A DNA stretch of 64,000 bases from Chitinophagaceae bacterium (GCA_023957155.1 JAMLHK010000008.1:124001-188000), one strand, 5' to 3'. Shown: positions 1 through 8,756, counted from the first letter of the stretch. Program-made: numbers and translations. Notes: generated from the sequence alone by a model not told the origin.

Positions 1-971
1 AAAAAGGACACTATAAGTCTATTTTCGATCTGGCAAAACGGGTTAACCAGCGGGTGGTGAATAAAAAATCGCTGGAATGCCTGGCGTATTCGGGAGCTTT
101 CGATTGCTTTGCCGATATCCACCGGGCGCAATATTTTTATATCCCTCAGGGAGATACAACTACCGGGTTAGAGAAGATCATCAAATTTGGAAATATTTAT
201 CAAAGCCAGTCGGCCAGCTCAACCCATACTTTATTTGGTGATTTGCAGATGCCGGAGATCATGCCGCCGAAATTACCTGATTGTCCGCCCTGGACCTTGA
301 CGGAATGGCTGGAACATGAAAAGGACATTACAGGTATTTTTTTAAGCGGTCATCCTCTTGATCATTTCAGTTTCGAAATGAAGTACTATGGCATTACGCC
401 TATTGCCGAAGTGATTGAATTCAGGGATGCGCATTTAACGCTTTCCAATGCTTCCCGGCATTTTAAGATAGCAGGATTGGTTTCAGATGTGCAGCATCGT
501 ACAACACGGAATGGAAAACAGTTTGGTGTTTTTTCGCTCGAAGATTATTCAGGGAAAATGGAATTGGCATTGTTTGGAGAAGATTATGTACGGTTTAAAG
601 ATCATTTTAGTCTGGGGAACGTGCTTTTTGCTACGGGGAATTTTAAGCCGCGATGGAACAGCACAACGGATTTTGAGTTTAAGCTGGGTACTGTAATGCT
701 GCTGGAGACGCTGAAAAGAGCAGTCACCCGCCAGGTGGATGTGGAGCTGCATCCTAAGCTCCTGACTGAAGAAATGGTGGCTTTTATAGAGCGGAATGTT
801 AAATCATACCCGGGAAAATCCGGCATCAAGTTTATACTGTCTGAACCGGGATCGGGTTGGAAAATTAGCATGTATACCCTGGAAAAAGGGTTTGAAATGA
901 ATGACGAAATGGCTGCTTTCCTGGAATCCAATCCTGATATTGTAGTGAGGGTTACAGTTTTTGAAAAATAG
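1..971 (+). CDS. dnaE: DNA polymerase III subunit alpha, C-terminal part (5' truncated by window)
   Basis: This is the C-terminal end of the replicative polymerase subunit. The reading frame is open from base 3 and continues upstream of the GTG-GTG at 54, reading KGHYKSIFDLAKRVNQR before VNKKSLECLAYSGAFDCF, a typical DnaE helix-hairpin-helix region. About 323 codons of a protein usually near 1,150-1,200 residues lie in the window. Further on is an OB-fold (roughly residues 140-220 of the visible part, FKIAGLVSDVQHRTTRNGK...GVFSLEDYSGK), the domain that contacts single-stranded DNA. The catalytic PHP and palm domains lie outside the window. trxA follows after 127 bp with its own promoter-like box, so the two need not be co-transcribed. 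The identification is secure; the GTG at 54 is an internal codon and not the start. Confidence 0.95.
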   Translation, partial: KGHYKSIFDLAKRVNQRVVNKKSLECLAYSGAFDCFADIHRAQYFYIPQGDTTTGLEKIIKFGNIYQSQSASSTHTLFGDLQMPEIMPPKLPDCPPWTLTEWLEHEKDITGIFLSGHPLDHFSFEMKYYGITPIAEVIEFRDAHLTLSNASRHFKIAGLVSDVQHRTTRNGKQFGVFSLEDYSGKMELALFGEDYVRFKDHFSLGNVLFATGNFKPRWNSTTDFEFKLGTVMLLETLKRAVTRQVDVELHPKLLTEEMVAFIERNVKSYPGKSGIKFILSEPGSGWKISMYTLEKGFEMNDEMAAFLESNPDIVVRVTVFEK

Positions 972-1037
972 GATGAAGCCAAATTGTCTACTCCATCAGG
1001 GTATAATGACATATCATCTTATTTGGGATATTGGACT

Positions 1038-1045
1038 TAAATTTG
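1038..1045 (+). promoter_or_regulatory. Promoter -7 box upstream of trxA
   Basis: TAAATTTG matches the Bacteroidota -7 consensus TAnnTTTG, about 53 bp before the trxA ATG. I see no clean TTTG at the expected -33 spacing, so only the -7 half is supported. Confidence 0.45.
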
Positions 1046-1098
1046 CAGGAAGTACAAGAGAATAACACATTAACTTTTAAATAAAAACTTCGTTTATT

Positions 1099-1419
1099 AT
1101 GGCACTCGAATTTACAGATGCGAACTTTAAAGAGCAGGTATTAGATTCTGATAAGCTGTCCGTTATTGATTTCTGGGCGGAATGGTGTGGTCCCTGCCGG
1201 GCAATTGCTCCGGTTATTGAAGAATTGAGTAAAGAATACAACGGAAAAGTAAATATCGGGAAAGTAAATGTGGATTATAATCCGCAATTATCTATTAATT
1301 ATGGTGTTACCTCTATCCCGGCTATCTTATTTGTAAAGGGTGGACAGGTAGTGGATAAATTAGTTGGTGCCCAGCCTAAAGGGAATTTTGTTAAAAAAAT
1401 TGAACAGCATATCGCTTAA
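1099..1419 (+). CDS. trxA: Thioredoxin
   Basis: A 106-residue cytoplasmic thioredoxin, a general protein disulfide reductant. The active site WCGPC has its cysteines at residues 30 and 33. The cis-proline loop is present as TSIPAIL, and length and fold order match canonical TrxA. It has no signal peptide. The ATG at 1099 is the only sensible start. It appears monocistronic, with a -7-like box upstream (1038-1045) and a strong intrinsic terminator just after the stop (1442-1468). Its reductase partner is probably the TrxB encoded at 54930-55877. Three other thioredoxin-fold genes in this window are more specialised; this one is the housekeeping form. Confidence 0.96.
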   Translation: MALEFTDANFKEQVLDSDKLSVIDFWAEWCGPCRAIAPVIEELSKEYNGKVNIGKVNVDYNPQLSINYGVTSIPAILFVKGGQVVDKLVGAQPKGNFVKKIEQHIA

Positions 1420-1441
1420 TGTATAAGGTACAGAACTTTTT

Positions 1442-1468
1442 AAGCAGGCGGAAACGCCTGCTTTTTTA
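1442..1468 (+). terminator. Intrinsic terminator of trxA
   Basis: A perfect 9-bp stem, AAGCAGGCG/CGCCTGCTT, with a GAAA tetraloop runs into a T-tract, 22 bp after the trxA stop. Confidence 0.9.
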
Positions 1469-1559
1469 TTTCATAAAAAAATAACAATTTATTATCATAA
1501 TATCACGATCCGGGCTGATACGAAATATACAAAAATGATTTTATTATTCTTGCTTGCCA

Positions 1560-1567
1560 TACATTTG
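1560..1567 (+). promoter_or_regulatory. Promoter -7 box of the M43 protease gene
   Basis: TACATTTG fits TAnnTTTG exactly. If used, transcription begins near 1572. That excludes the upstream TTG at 1554 as a start codon and favours GTG at 1593. The -33 half is weak. Confidence 0.5.
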
Positions 1568-1592
1568 GAATATATATCATAAACTATTTTTT

Positions 1593-3797
1593 GTGAAGGC
1601 AGTTTATAAGTCTGGTTTCCTTATCGCTTATCTGTATTTTTTCCTGATCTGTAATGGTTTTGCCCAACAGGTACAACAGCGTCCCGCGCGTTGTGCAACG
1701 GGTAATGTAATGGAAGAATATTTTAAAAAATATCCGCGTGACAAGGCTGTTTTTGAAAAAAATCAGTCGGAGTTTCAGCTAAAATATGAAGCAGTAAGAC
1801 GGGCAGGAAAAGAAATACCGGTTCAGCAAAGGGTAAGTGGAATAATTAATATACCGGTAGTGGTGCATATTGTAATGGATAACCCTGCATTAGTTACTGA
1901 TGCCCAGGTGCAGAGCCAGATAGATGTGCTGAACGCGGACTATGCCGGGGCAAATGCGGATTCTGTAAATATCCCGGCTGCATTTAAATCTTTTTTCGGG
2001 AAGAGTAATCTCCGTTTTTGTCTTGCGCAGCGAAGCCCGTCAAATGAACCGACTAATGGGATCAACAGGAAAGTTTCTTCTGCTACTTCCATTCCGGGAG
2101 CAGGGGACCCGGTTAAGTACAGTACTATGGGAGGATCTGATGCATGGGATGTAAACAGGTATCTGAATATCTGGGTATGTAAAATGTCCAGAGATGTTGA
2201 TCTCGGCTATTCCTTTATGCCCGGGTTGACCGGACTGGCATCAGCCGACCTGGGGCTGGTAAATGCTTATCATGCTTTTGGAACCATAGGTTCGGCAACG
2301 GCTCCGTTCAATAAAGGCCGTACCGCTACGCATGAAATTGGTCATTTCTTTAATCTCTGGCATATCTGGGGAGCCAATGAGTGCGAGGAATCCTGTGCGG
2401 ATTCTGATTTTGTGGACGATACGCCCAACCAGTATAAATGTACTTTTGATACGCCGCTTTTCCCTACTACCGACAACTGTACCCCAACCGCGCCGGGTAT
2501 CATGTTTATGAATTTTATGGATTACGTGGATGATGCTGCGATGTGTATGTTTACTGCAGGGCAGGCCGCTCGCATGGAAATGGCTTTATCTACTTTCCCG
2601 GAACTGATGCCGTTGCTTACATCCAATGGTTGTGTGCCGCCGGTATTGTTTAATTATGATGTAAAGGCATGGGCTGTTCAATCTCCCGTAAACTCAACTG
2701 TCTATTGCGGTACCAGTGTTACGCCACAATTGCGCATTAGTAACCTGGGTGCTTTAACGTTAACAAGCGTACAGTTAAATGTAGAAATAGATGGAGCCCC
2801 TCCTGTGGTAACTCAGGTCAATCTTAATCTTCCTTCTTTGCAGGAAACCGTCATATCCGGAAATCCGGTAAATACCGGCACGGGTCAGCATGTTATCCGG
2901 ATGTATACTACCCTGCCTAATGGAAATGCAGATATGCGCCCGGTAAATGATACGGCGGAAATGGTATTTTCTGTTGCGGGTAATGTAGAAGGACCATTGA
3001 AGGAAGGATTTGAATCCAATGTCTTTCCTCCGCAGAACTGGGGGGTCGCTAATAACAGTGATATCATTTCATACAATCCTGCCCGGGTAACCCCGGCTGC
3101 TCATACGGGTACGGCATCAATGAAATTTGATAACTATCATTACCAGCTCTTCGGTAAATATGCCATGCTGGTTAGCCCGCAGGTAGCTATACCCCTGTCT
3201 GCCGATTCGGTAAAAATTACCTTCTGGCGGGCAGCAGCACAATACAGCAGCGCACATTCCGATACCCTGGAAGTTTTATTCTCTGCTGATTGCGGACAAA
3301 CCTATACTTCTGTTTATAAAAAAGCAGGAGCAGATTTGAAAACACGCCGTGATTTTTTAACGGCTGAATATGTTCCTGTAGCAGAAGAATGGGTAGCCGA
3401 TACCATTGATATCAGCACCCTGGTAAAGGGCAGGTATGATAAGATCATGGTACAGTTCCGTAATATTAACGGCTATGGTAGCAATGTGATATACTTAGAT
3501 GATATTCATATTTATAGCCGCACCCTGCCACCGGTTCTAAAAGAAAGAGGATATCTTATTGCGCCTAACCCTACTACGGGTATGTTTGTGATACAGCATT
3601 ATCCTTCAACATCGGCCTTAAAAGGCGTAGCGGTTTACAGCAGCACGGGGCAGTTGGTATGGAAGGGCAGCTATGCCTCGTCCCTTGCACCCGATTATAT
3701 TCCCGTTAACCTCAGCTATATGGCTTCGGGTGTATATATAGTGCGTTTAGTGTATACCGATAAAACCATAACGGAAAAGATCGTGAAGATCAATTAG
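1593..3797 (+). CDS. Secreted M43 (cytophagalysin/pappalysin-type) metalloprotease with T9SS sorting domain
   Basis: A predicted secreted zinc endopeptidase. The signal peptide has hydrophobic core FLIAYLYFFLICNGFA followed by QQ. The zinc signature HEIGHFFNLWH (HExxHxxxxxH) starts near residue 247 and is followed by a Met-turn region (MNFMDYVDDAAMCMF), as in M43 enzymes. The middle holds beta-rich domains, including an adhesion-like segment around GSNVIYLDDIHIYS. The last about 80 residues (IAPNPTTGMFVI ... GVYIVRLVYTDKTITEKIVKI) are a type A T9SS C-terminal sorting domain, so the product is probably exported by PorU/PorV-type machinery and released or surface-anchored. The frame extends up to a TTG at 1554, but GTG at 1593 gives a normal signal peptide and lies downstream of the apparent promoter. 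The substrate is unknown. Confidence 0.88.
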   Translation: MKAVYKSGFLIAYLYFFLICNGFAQQVQQRPARCATGNVMEEYFKKYPRDKAVFEKNQSEFQLKYEAVRRAGKEIPVQQRVSGIINIPVVVHIVMDNPALVTDAQVQSQIDVLNADYAGANADSVNIPAAFKSFFGKSNLRFCLAQRSPSNEPTNGINRKVSSATSIPGAGDPVKYSTMGGSDAWDVNRYLNIWVCKMSRDVDLGYSFMPGLTGLASADLGLVNAYHAFGTIGSATAPFNKGRTATHEIGHFFNLWHIWGANECEESCADSDFVDDTPNQYKCTFDTPLFPTTDNCTPTAPGIMFMNFMDYVDDAAMCMFTAGQAARMEMALSTFPELMPLLTSNGCVPPVLFNYDVKAWAVQSPVNSTVYCGTSVTPQLRISNLGALTLTSVQLNVEIDGAPPVVTQVNLNLPSLQETVISGNPVNTGTGQHVIRMYTTLPNGNADMRPVNDTAEMVFSVAGNVEGPLKEGFESNVFPPQNWGVANNSDIISYNPARVTPAAHTGTASMKFDNYHYQLFGKYAMLVSPQVAIPLSADSVKITFWRAAAQYSSAHSDTLEVLFSADCGQTYTSVYKKAGADLKTRRDFLTAEYVPVAEEWVADTIDISTLVKGRYDKIMVQFRNINGYGSNVIYLDDIHIYSRTLPPVLKERGYLIAPNPTTGMFVIQHYPSTSALKGVAVYSSTGQLVWKGSYASSLAPDYIPVNLSYMASGVYIVRLVYTDKTITEKIVKIN

Positions 3798-3872
3798 TGA
3801 TACCGGGCAGGATATATTGCTATATGGTATGGCAGCTTAAAAATGATGCTGATAATACAACAATGACTGACG

Positions 3873-4442
3873 ATGAAAAAAATACTGACAATCACGCTGA
3901 TTATTTTAACGCTGACCGTTTACAGTCAGGATAAGTATAATTATGTGCACTTCAATAAGCTGACGGAAGTTGCCGGTACGGAATACGTGATGGCCTCAAT
4001 AGAGCATTGGGGTAAAATGCTTGAAACAAAAAGTAATTACCTTTTCTTCATTAATACAAAAACCGGTTCAACAAACCGGGTTGACTTTCCCCATGACGCC
4101 GGGATCGGGAAACCCGAGCAAATCAAAATTGACAGTTTAGCAATTAATGTGATCGTAGTCTCTGCGAGGACCGTTGACCTGAATGGTAAAAAAGGAATTG
4201 ACTGGAACGACCCGGTACAGATCATAGTTCTTTCGGCAGACGGGAAAGAAAAAAATCAACTTACGGAAAGTAAGTTTTTCGTCAACACCTGGACGGTTAA
4301 TAAATTAACCGGAAGGATTGTCGTTACGGGATATTACGATACCAATAACAATAACAAATACGATAAGACCGACAAAAACGAAATACACGTTTATGATCTG
4401 AAGACACTGCAATTAGTAAGTAAAATCGGTGGATCGGACTAA
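3873..4442 (+). CDS. Secreted protein of unknown function with calcium-loop-like motif
   Basis: A 189-residue protein with a clean Sec signal peptide (MKKILTITLIILTLTVYSQ). I recognise no family. The body is rich in beta-strand-like stretches and near its C-terminus has DTNNNNKYDKTD. This acidic/asparagine loop resembles the Ca-binding loop of EF-hand or dockerin-like repeats, then leads into a strand (NEIHVYDLKTLQLVSKI) reminiscent of a beta-propeller blade. It follows the M43 protease by 75 bp on the same strand, so a short operon is possible, although nothing in the sequence proves a shared role. An alternative is a fragment of a WD40-like periplasmic protein. Confidence 0.7.
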   Translation: MKKILTITLIILTLTVYSQDKYNYVHFNKLTEVAGTEYVMASIEHWGKMLETKSNYLFFINTKTGSTNRVDFPHDAGIGKPEQIKIDSLAINVIVVSARTVDLNGKKGIDWNDPVQIIVLSADGKEKNQLTESKFFVNTWTVNKLTGRIVVTGYYDTNNNNKYDKTDKNEIHVYDLKTLQLVSKIGGSD

Positions 4443-4461
4443 AAAGGTTCGATTTAATTTA

Positions 4462-4491
4462 TGCGGTCGGTACCCGGCGGGTCAGACCGCA
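4462..4491. other. Inverted repeat between convergent genes
   Basis: TGCGGTC and GACCGCA form a 7-bp stem around a 16-nt GC-rich loop, in the gap between the + strand unknown gene and miaE on the - strand. It may act as a weak bidirectional terminator. No clear T-tract follows on either side. Confidence 0.3.
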
Positions 4492-4500
4492 GGGATTACC

Positions 4501-5106
4501 CTAATGTATCCGGTCTCCTCTTAGCTCTGTGCTTTGCATTACGCCGGCTTCATATTCCAGCCAGGCCGCCCAACGCGTTCTGACTTTTTCCTTATCTATA
4601 TAGGTTTCCGCCAGGTCAATGAACAACGTGTAATGGCCGGCTTCACTTTCCATAAAACGGCGGTAGAATTTTCGCAGGTAAGCGTCATCTAATCCCTCGC
4701 TCAACCGTTTGAAGCGTTCACAGCTCCGGGCCTCAATCAATGCCATAGTAAGTAACTGATCCAAAAAACGGTCTTCCACGCTGCCTCCTTTCCGTTGAAA
4801 TTCAAGCAGCTTATTAACGTATATGTCTTTACGTTGCTTACCGAGATGTAATCCTCTTTTTTGCAGTTCGGCAAGCACTAACCTGAAGTGTCCCCATTCC
4901 TCCGTAACGATGGGAGCGAGCTCCGTAACCAGCTTTTCTTTATCCGCGTATCGTTGGATCAGGGAAATACAGGAGGTAGCTGCCTTTTGTTCACAATAGG
5001 CATGATCGGTAAGGATAGCTTCCATACTCAGTCCGGCAAGATCAACCCATCGCGGATCGGTTGGCAATTGCAGTCCCAGGATATTTTTTACATCTTCTTC
5101 ATTCAT
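4501..5106 (-). CDS. miaE: tRNA-(ms2io6A)-hydroxylase-like diiron protein
   Basis: A 201-residue ferritin-like protein of the MiaE family. MiaE hydroxylates the isopentenyl group of ms2i6A at position 37 of tRNAs reading UNN codons, using a diiron centre. Carboxylate/histidine ligand motifs are visible in the expected helical order: an early Glu region (AYCEQKAA), EEWGHF, EARSCERF and ESEAGHYTLF. The length matches the family. No miaA or miaB is nearby, so the partner modification enzymes must be elsewhere. It is convergent with the preceding gene and 57 bp from the sialidase stop, with no visible operon partner. I am confident in the family; the exact substrate in this organism is inferred. 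Confidence 0.85.
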   Translation of the reverse strand: MNEEDVKNILGLQLPTDPRWVDLAGLSMEAILTDHAYCEQKAATSCISLIQRYADKEKLVTELAPIVTEEWGHFRLVLAELQKRGLHLGKQRKDIYVNKLLEFQRKGGSVEDRFLDQLLTMALIEARSCERFKRLSEGLDDAYLRKFYRRFMESEAGHYTLFIDLAETYIDKEKVRTRWAAWLEYEAGVMQSTELRGDRIH

Positions 5107-5163
5107 GATATTAAAATAGAGCGGTATAATGAAATTACTGTAATAATCGGCAATAGCCGGGTA

Positions 5164-6351
5164 TTATCTCCATTTCACTTCGGCAAAAACAATTTTTGAA
5201 TAATCCGCTTTCTCATAGAGTATGCCGATCCTTTTCCCGGTTAGCCTGACGATATCGGAATAGGCGGAATGGTCTTCATCATTGTGCGTACTTTTTGCAA
5301 TGACTATATTTTTTTTCCAGGTTTTACCTTCGTCATAGCTGATCCGTAACGTCAGGTTATTTCTTTGCTGTGTATCTGCTGCGTTGCAAAAAGCAATGAT
5401 TGCTTTTTCCTGTCCTGCTGCCCGGCGGGCAGGGGTATTCTCTAAAGTTAAAATACTGCCCTGGTTAACCGGATCGGGTAAGTTGTGATCAAAATAGGTA
5501 CTATCCCAGGTTGCGCCGCCATCACTGCTTATGGATACAATTCGTGCACGGATATCTCCTTTCTGGTTGCGGCTGTTCATCATCAGCCTGTCGGCTGACA
5601 GCGCCGTTGCCATAGATTCGTTACTGCCCGCTAAGGCTACGGTTTGGCTTAAATGAAAAGTTTTGCCGTGATCATCAGTATAGAACCCATGGGCGTTGTA
5701 ATCGGTAAAATGGGGCAGCGGGTCGCCTGCAGAATGATTGGCGGCTACGAAGATGCGTCCCCTGTATTTTCCTGTGCTGAACTGCATGGCGTGCCCGGGA
5801 GTATTGGCATAGCTGCGCCAGTCCTCCGGAAAGCGGTATGCCCCGTTTGCCCGGGGATGATTCGGGCGATGCACCTGTGTGGTAATATTTACCGGGTCGC
5901 TCCATGTTTGCCCGTTATCGGTTGAGGTTTTATACCACACTTCTCTCAGCCCGTTTCCTTTTCTTACTTCGTTTTCGTGGTTATTACCGGTATTGTAGAA
6001 TAAAAATATTCTTCCCCGGGGGTAAGCAGGATCGGTGATATCCGTTACAGGGGCGGGGTTGCCGGCCTGCAGGCTGTCTGCATCTACGATAATTTGTAAT
6101 GCGCTCCATGTTTTTCCTTTATCGCTGCTGCGTTTTAAAACAATATTAATATCGCCAAAATCATCTTCTCCGTGTACGCGCCCTTCACAAAAAGCCAGCA
6201 GATCGCCATTGGGCGTTGCGATGATGGCAGGTATGCGATATGTGTTATGCCCTTCCGTTCCGGACACGAATACCGGAACATCTTTTACCTGTGCAAAGGA
6301 AAAAGCAATCAGCGGAAGCAGGGCGATGGATATAAAAATGTTTTTTTTCAT
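5164..6351 (-). CDS. Exo-alpha-sialidase (GH33), exported
   Basis: A 395-residue sialidase that would remove terminal sialic acids from glycans in the periplasm or outside the cell. After the signal peptide (MKKNIFISIALLPLIAFSFAQ) comes the RIP motif in YRIPAI, which holds a catalytic arginine. Several Asp-box repeats follow: SSDKGKTW, STDNGQTW, TDDHGKTF, SSDGGATW and SYDEGKTW. The order and spacing fit a six-bladed GH33 propeller. The frame stays open upstream to 6519, but that stretch lacks homology-like character, and the ATG at 6351 starts a standard signal peptide. No nan utilisation genes are adjacent, so the enzyme may expose underlying glycans instead of feeding sialate catabolism. 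Sialidase function is well supported; linkage preference is unknown. Confidence 0.9.
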   Translation of the reverse strand: MKKNIFISIALLPLIAFSFAQVKDVPVFVSGTEGHNTYRIPAIIATPNGDLLAFCEGRVHGEDDFGDINIVLKRSSDKGKTWSALQIIVDADSLQAGNPAPVTDITDPAYPRGRIFLFYNTGNNHENEVRKGNGLREVWYKTSTDNGQTWSDPVNITTQVHRPNHPRANGAYRFPEDWRSYANTPGHAMQFSTGKYRGRIFVAANHSAGDPLPHFTDYNAHGFYTDDHGKTFHLSQTVALAGSNESMATALSADRLMMNSRNQKGDIRARIVSISSDGGATWDSTYFDHNLPDPVNQGSILTLENTPARRAAGQEKAIIAFCNAADTQQRNNLTLRISYDEGKTWKKNIVIAKSTHNDEDHSAYSDIVRLTGKRIGILYEKADYSKIVFAEVKWR

Positions 6352-6672
6352 AATACCTGTTTTCAGGTTGATGCGGAATCGTATCTGGTAGTTATTTATG
6401 AAACTATGAAAAAATTTCATAAGATGTTGCAGCCGGTTTCTGATTTCCCACTGGTACCGCTGCTTTTGCAGCCGGGCATGTTTTCTGCGATCACCCGCCG
6501 GGTCAGCGGTATACATCACCTGGCAACCCGTGAGGTTGCTGCAACAGTTTAGCCGGGAAGCAGGTGCTTTTTGTACCGGTGCAGGTATCTTTGAGTTATA
6601 TCATTGTTATTGTTGAGCAGTGTCATAGGTAATGCGCATATTAATATGTAGGTTTGAAAGAAAGCCACCAAC
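6352..6672. other. Divergent intergenic region, sialidase / baeRF gene
   Basis: About 320 bp between divergently transcribed genes. It holds a -7-like box for the + strand gene (6586-6593) and a small perfect hairpin near 6524-6540 (GCAACC/GGTTGC with a 5-nt loop). I see no convincing small gene or RNA here. Confidence 0.5.
6586..6593 (+). promoter_or_regulatory. Promoter -7 box for the baeRF-like gene
   Basis: TATCTTTG matches TAnnTTTG 80 bp before the ATG at 6673. The -33 half is not obvious at standard spacing. Confidence 0.45.
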
Positions 6673-7749
6673 ATGCGAGTTAAAATTTCACCCGCTCTTC
6701 CGGCTGCAGATGAAAAGAAAAGACATTGGCCGGCAGTTTCTATTATTATGCCGTTTGAGCCTGTTATACAGCGCAAGGATGATATTATGCAACGGCTTCA
6801 GAAAGCGGTGAAGAAGGTGGAATGGGAAATGGGTACGGGTTACGATGAAGACCTGGCAGACCTAGTGATGCTTAAATTAAGAATGATCATTAAAAATCTA
6901 AATTTCAGCACCTTTAAGAAAAGCCTTGCCATTTACGTTTCTCCGGTGTTTGAAAAGGTGATGTATCTGAATATTCCGGTAAAAGAGACCATCAGGGTAA
7001 ATGAGTCTTTTTTTATAAGAGACATCATTCATTCCAAGAAAGATACACCCGCTTTTTTTGTACTGGTGCTCGGCGAAAAATGGAGTTCTCTGTATGAAGG
7101 GAATATGACGAAACTGGTTAAGGTAAAGTCGAACGGTGCAGGAAATACGCCTGGTGTAAAACATACCCCTGCCGCAGGGAAAGTGAAAGATGATGATATC
7201 CTTTTTGTTAAAGAGTTTTTGCAGTATACCGATGAGGGACTGACGATCATGTTGTCTGCGATCCCGTTACCGGTGCTGGTTGTGGGAAATAAAAAAGTGC
7301 TGAATTATTTTAAGTCCTTAACGCAAAACGGCGAAAGCATAGTGGAATATATTGAAACCAGCCACGGGAAAGCTGCAGAAGATACATTATCTCATATTAT
7401 ACAGCCGTTTGTAGCCGATTGGGATAAGATAAAAGTTAAGCACTTGTATCATCAGTTAGAAAAAGCAACAACGGAAGGCATGCTGGTAAGTGGTATAGAA
7501 GCAGTACAGCAAAGCATTTCACAAGGGAGGGGACGGCTGCTGGTGGTAGGGAAGAGCGTAATATATCATGCTGAAATTCCGGGCCCGGTTTCCGGAAGGC
7601 GGTTTAATAAATTTTCCTGCGTCAGACATACTATTGATGATATTATCGAAAAGGTGCTGGTAAGCGGAGGCGATATAGAAATGGTGGAAGATGATGTGCT
7701 GGGTGGTCAGCAGATGGTACTGGTGAAAGAAGCAACTCATTATTTTTAA
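6673..7749 (+). CDS. Bacterial archaeo-eukaryotic release-factor-like protein (baeRF/Balon-type ribosome hibernation candidate)
   Basis: A 358-residue soluble protein whose architecture resembles the bacterial aeRF1-like families. It begins with a strand (WPAVSIIMPFEP) and a long helical segment. A central Rossmann-like domain follows (PLPVLVVGNKKVLNYFKSLTQNGESIVEYIETSHGKAAEDTLSHI), then helices and a C-terminal domain ending in GGDIEMVEDDVLGGQQMVLV. Members of this superfamily include Balon, which occupies the ribosomal A site in dormant cells. I see no GGQ peptide-release motif in the equivalent middle domain; the GGQQ near the C-terminus (residues 347-350) is outside that domain. The following gene, 36 bp downstream, is a universal stress protein, which suits a stress or stationary-phase role. 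Family assignment is moderately confident; hibernation activity is inferred. Confidence 0.65.
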   Translation: MRVKISPALPAADEKKRHWPAVSIIMPFEPVIQRKDDIMQRLQKAVKKVEWEMGTGYDEDLADLVMLKLRMIIKNLNFSTFKKSLAIYVSPVFEKVMYLNIPVKETIRVNESFFIRDIIHSKKDTPAFFVLVLGEKWSSLYEGNMTKLVKVKSNGAGNTPGVKHTPAAGKVKDDDILFVKEFLQYTDEGLTIMLSAIPLPVLVVGNKKVLNYFKSLTQNGESIVEYIETSHGKAAEDTLSHIIQPFVADWDKIKVKHLYHQLEKATTEGMLVSGIEAVQQSISQGRGRLLVVGKSVIYHAEIPGPVSGRRFNKFSCVRHTIDDIIEKVLVSGGDIEMVEDDVLGGQQMVLVKEATHYF

Positions 7750-7785
7750 CCCGGAAGAACAACCATTTATAATTTTATACTGTGT

Positions 7786-8625
7786 ATGAAAAAAATCATT
7801 GCTGCATTTGACGGATTGAAATTTTCTGCGGCCACCCGGGACTATGCTATACAGATTGCTAAAGAAAACAATGCACACCTGGTGGGTATTTTTCTTGATG
7901 ATCCGTTTTACCAGAGCTATAAGGTATACGACCTTATTGGTGAGGAAGGCGGGATCTCTCCGGAAAAACAAAAAAAGCTCCTGGCAGCAGATGAAAAGAC
8001 CAGGGAAAAATCTGTAGCCGGTTTTGAAGAAGCGTGCCGGAAAGCCGGTTTGCAATACACCGTTCGCCGGAATAAAGAAGTGGCTACCCAGGCTTTGTTA
8101 CAGGAAAGTATTTATGCGGATTTGATTGTGATCAATGCGCATGAAACATTTACTAACCGGGCGGAACAGGCTCCTACCCGTTTTGTACGGGATATCCTAT
8201 CAGCGGTTCAATGCCCGGTGTTGGTAGTGCCTGCGCATTACAAGCCTTTTAAATCGCTTGTTCTGTTATTTGATGGTCAGCCTGCTTCTGTTTTTGCAAT
8301 CAAGATGTTCAGTTATATGCTGCCCGCTCTGAAAGAACATCCTGCCGAAGTGCTGTCTGTAAAGCCCATGAGCCAGACCCTGCATTTGCCGGATAATAAG
8401 CTGATGAAAGAATTTATGAAGCGGCATTTTCCCAAAGCGGCATACACCATAATGAAGGGGTTGCCGGAAACAGAGATTGTAAATTTCCTGAAAGAAGGAA
8501 AACAGACGCCGTTAGTTGTACTCGGTGCTTATCAGCGGGGTATGGTATCGCGGTGGTTCAGACCCAGTATGGCTGATGTGCTGATAAAGGAACTAAAGCT
8601 CCCGGTGTTTATTGCACATAATTGA
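7786..8625 (+). CDS. Universal stress protein with two tandem Usp domains
   Basis: A 279-residue cytoplasmic protein made of two Usp-fold halves (about 1-150 and 155-279). The first opens with MKKIIAAFDGLKFSAATRDYA and closes with ILSAVQCPVLVVPAH; the second opens with FKSLVLLFDGQPAS and closes with LIKELKLPVFIAHN. The ATP-binding G-x2-G-x9-G-S/T motif is poorly conserved in both halves, so it may be a non-nucleotide-binding member. It lies 36 bp behind the baeRF/Balon-like gene and is probably co-transcribed with it, giving a compact stress/dormancy unit. No terminator is visible; instead a heptamer repeat tract follows the stop. Confidence 0.88.
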   Translation: MKKIIAAFDGLKFSAATRDYAIQIAKENNAHLVGIFLDDPFYQSYKVYDLIGEEGGISPEKQKKLLAADEKTREKSVAGFEEACRKAGLQYTVRRNKEVATQALLQESIYADLIVINAHETFTNRAEQAPTRFVRDILSAVQCPVLVVPAHYKPFKSLVLLFDGQPASVFAIKMFSYMLPALKEHPAEVLSVKPMSQTLHLPDNKLMKEFMKRHFPKAAYTIMKGLPETEIVNFLKEGKQTPLVVLGAYQRGMVSRWFRPSMADVLIKELKLPVFIAHN

Positions 8626-8650
8626 TAGGTTGGCAGGTCACAGGGTGTGC

Positions 8651-8727
8651 CCCTGCAACTTGTACCTTGCAACCCTGCACCTTGCACCCTGTAACTTGCA
8701 ACTTGCAACTTGAGACTTGAAACCTGC
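8651..8727 (+). repeat. Degenerate heptamer tandem repeat tract
   Basis: About eleven imperfect 7-bp units of the type CTTGCAA/CCTGCAC run in phase between the usp stop and the next promoter. A short tract of the same units in reverse orientation lies just beyond the downstream gene (9803-9830), so the gene at 8791-9801 is bracketed by inverted heptamer tracts. Confidence 0.7.
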
Positions 8728-8748
8728 TCCAACAGCCCCGTAAAGTAA

Positions 8749-8756
8749 TACATTTG
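8749..8756 (+). promoter_or_regulatory. Promoter -7 box of the YdjM-like gene
   Basis: TACATTTG matches TAnnTTTG 35 bp before the ATG at 8791. Confidence 0.5.

Noticed and set aside
602-1012. - strand 136-codon frame across the dnaE end
   Set aside because: Antisense to a conserved DnaE domain and without its own promoter or family motif.
6352-6519. N-terminal extension of the sialidase frame
   Set aside because: It would place charged, unrelated sequence before the signal peptide; ATG 6351 is the sensible start.
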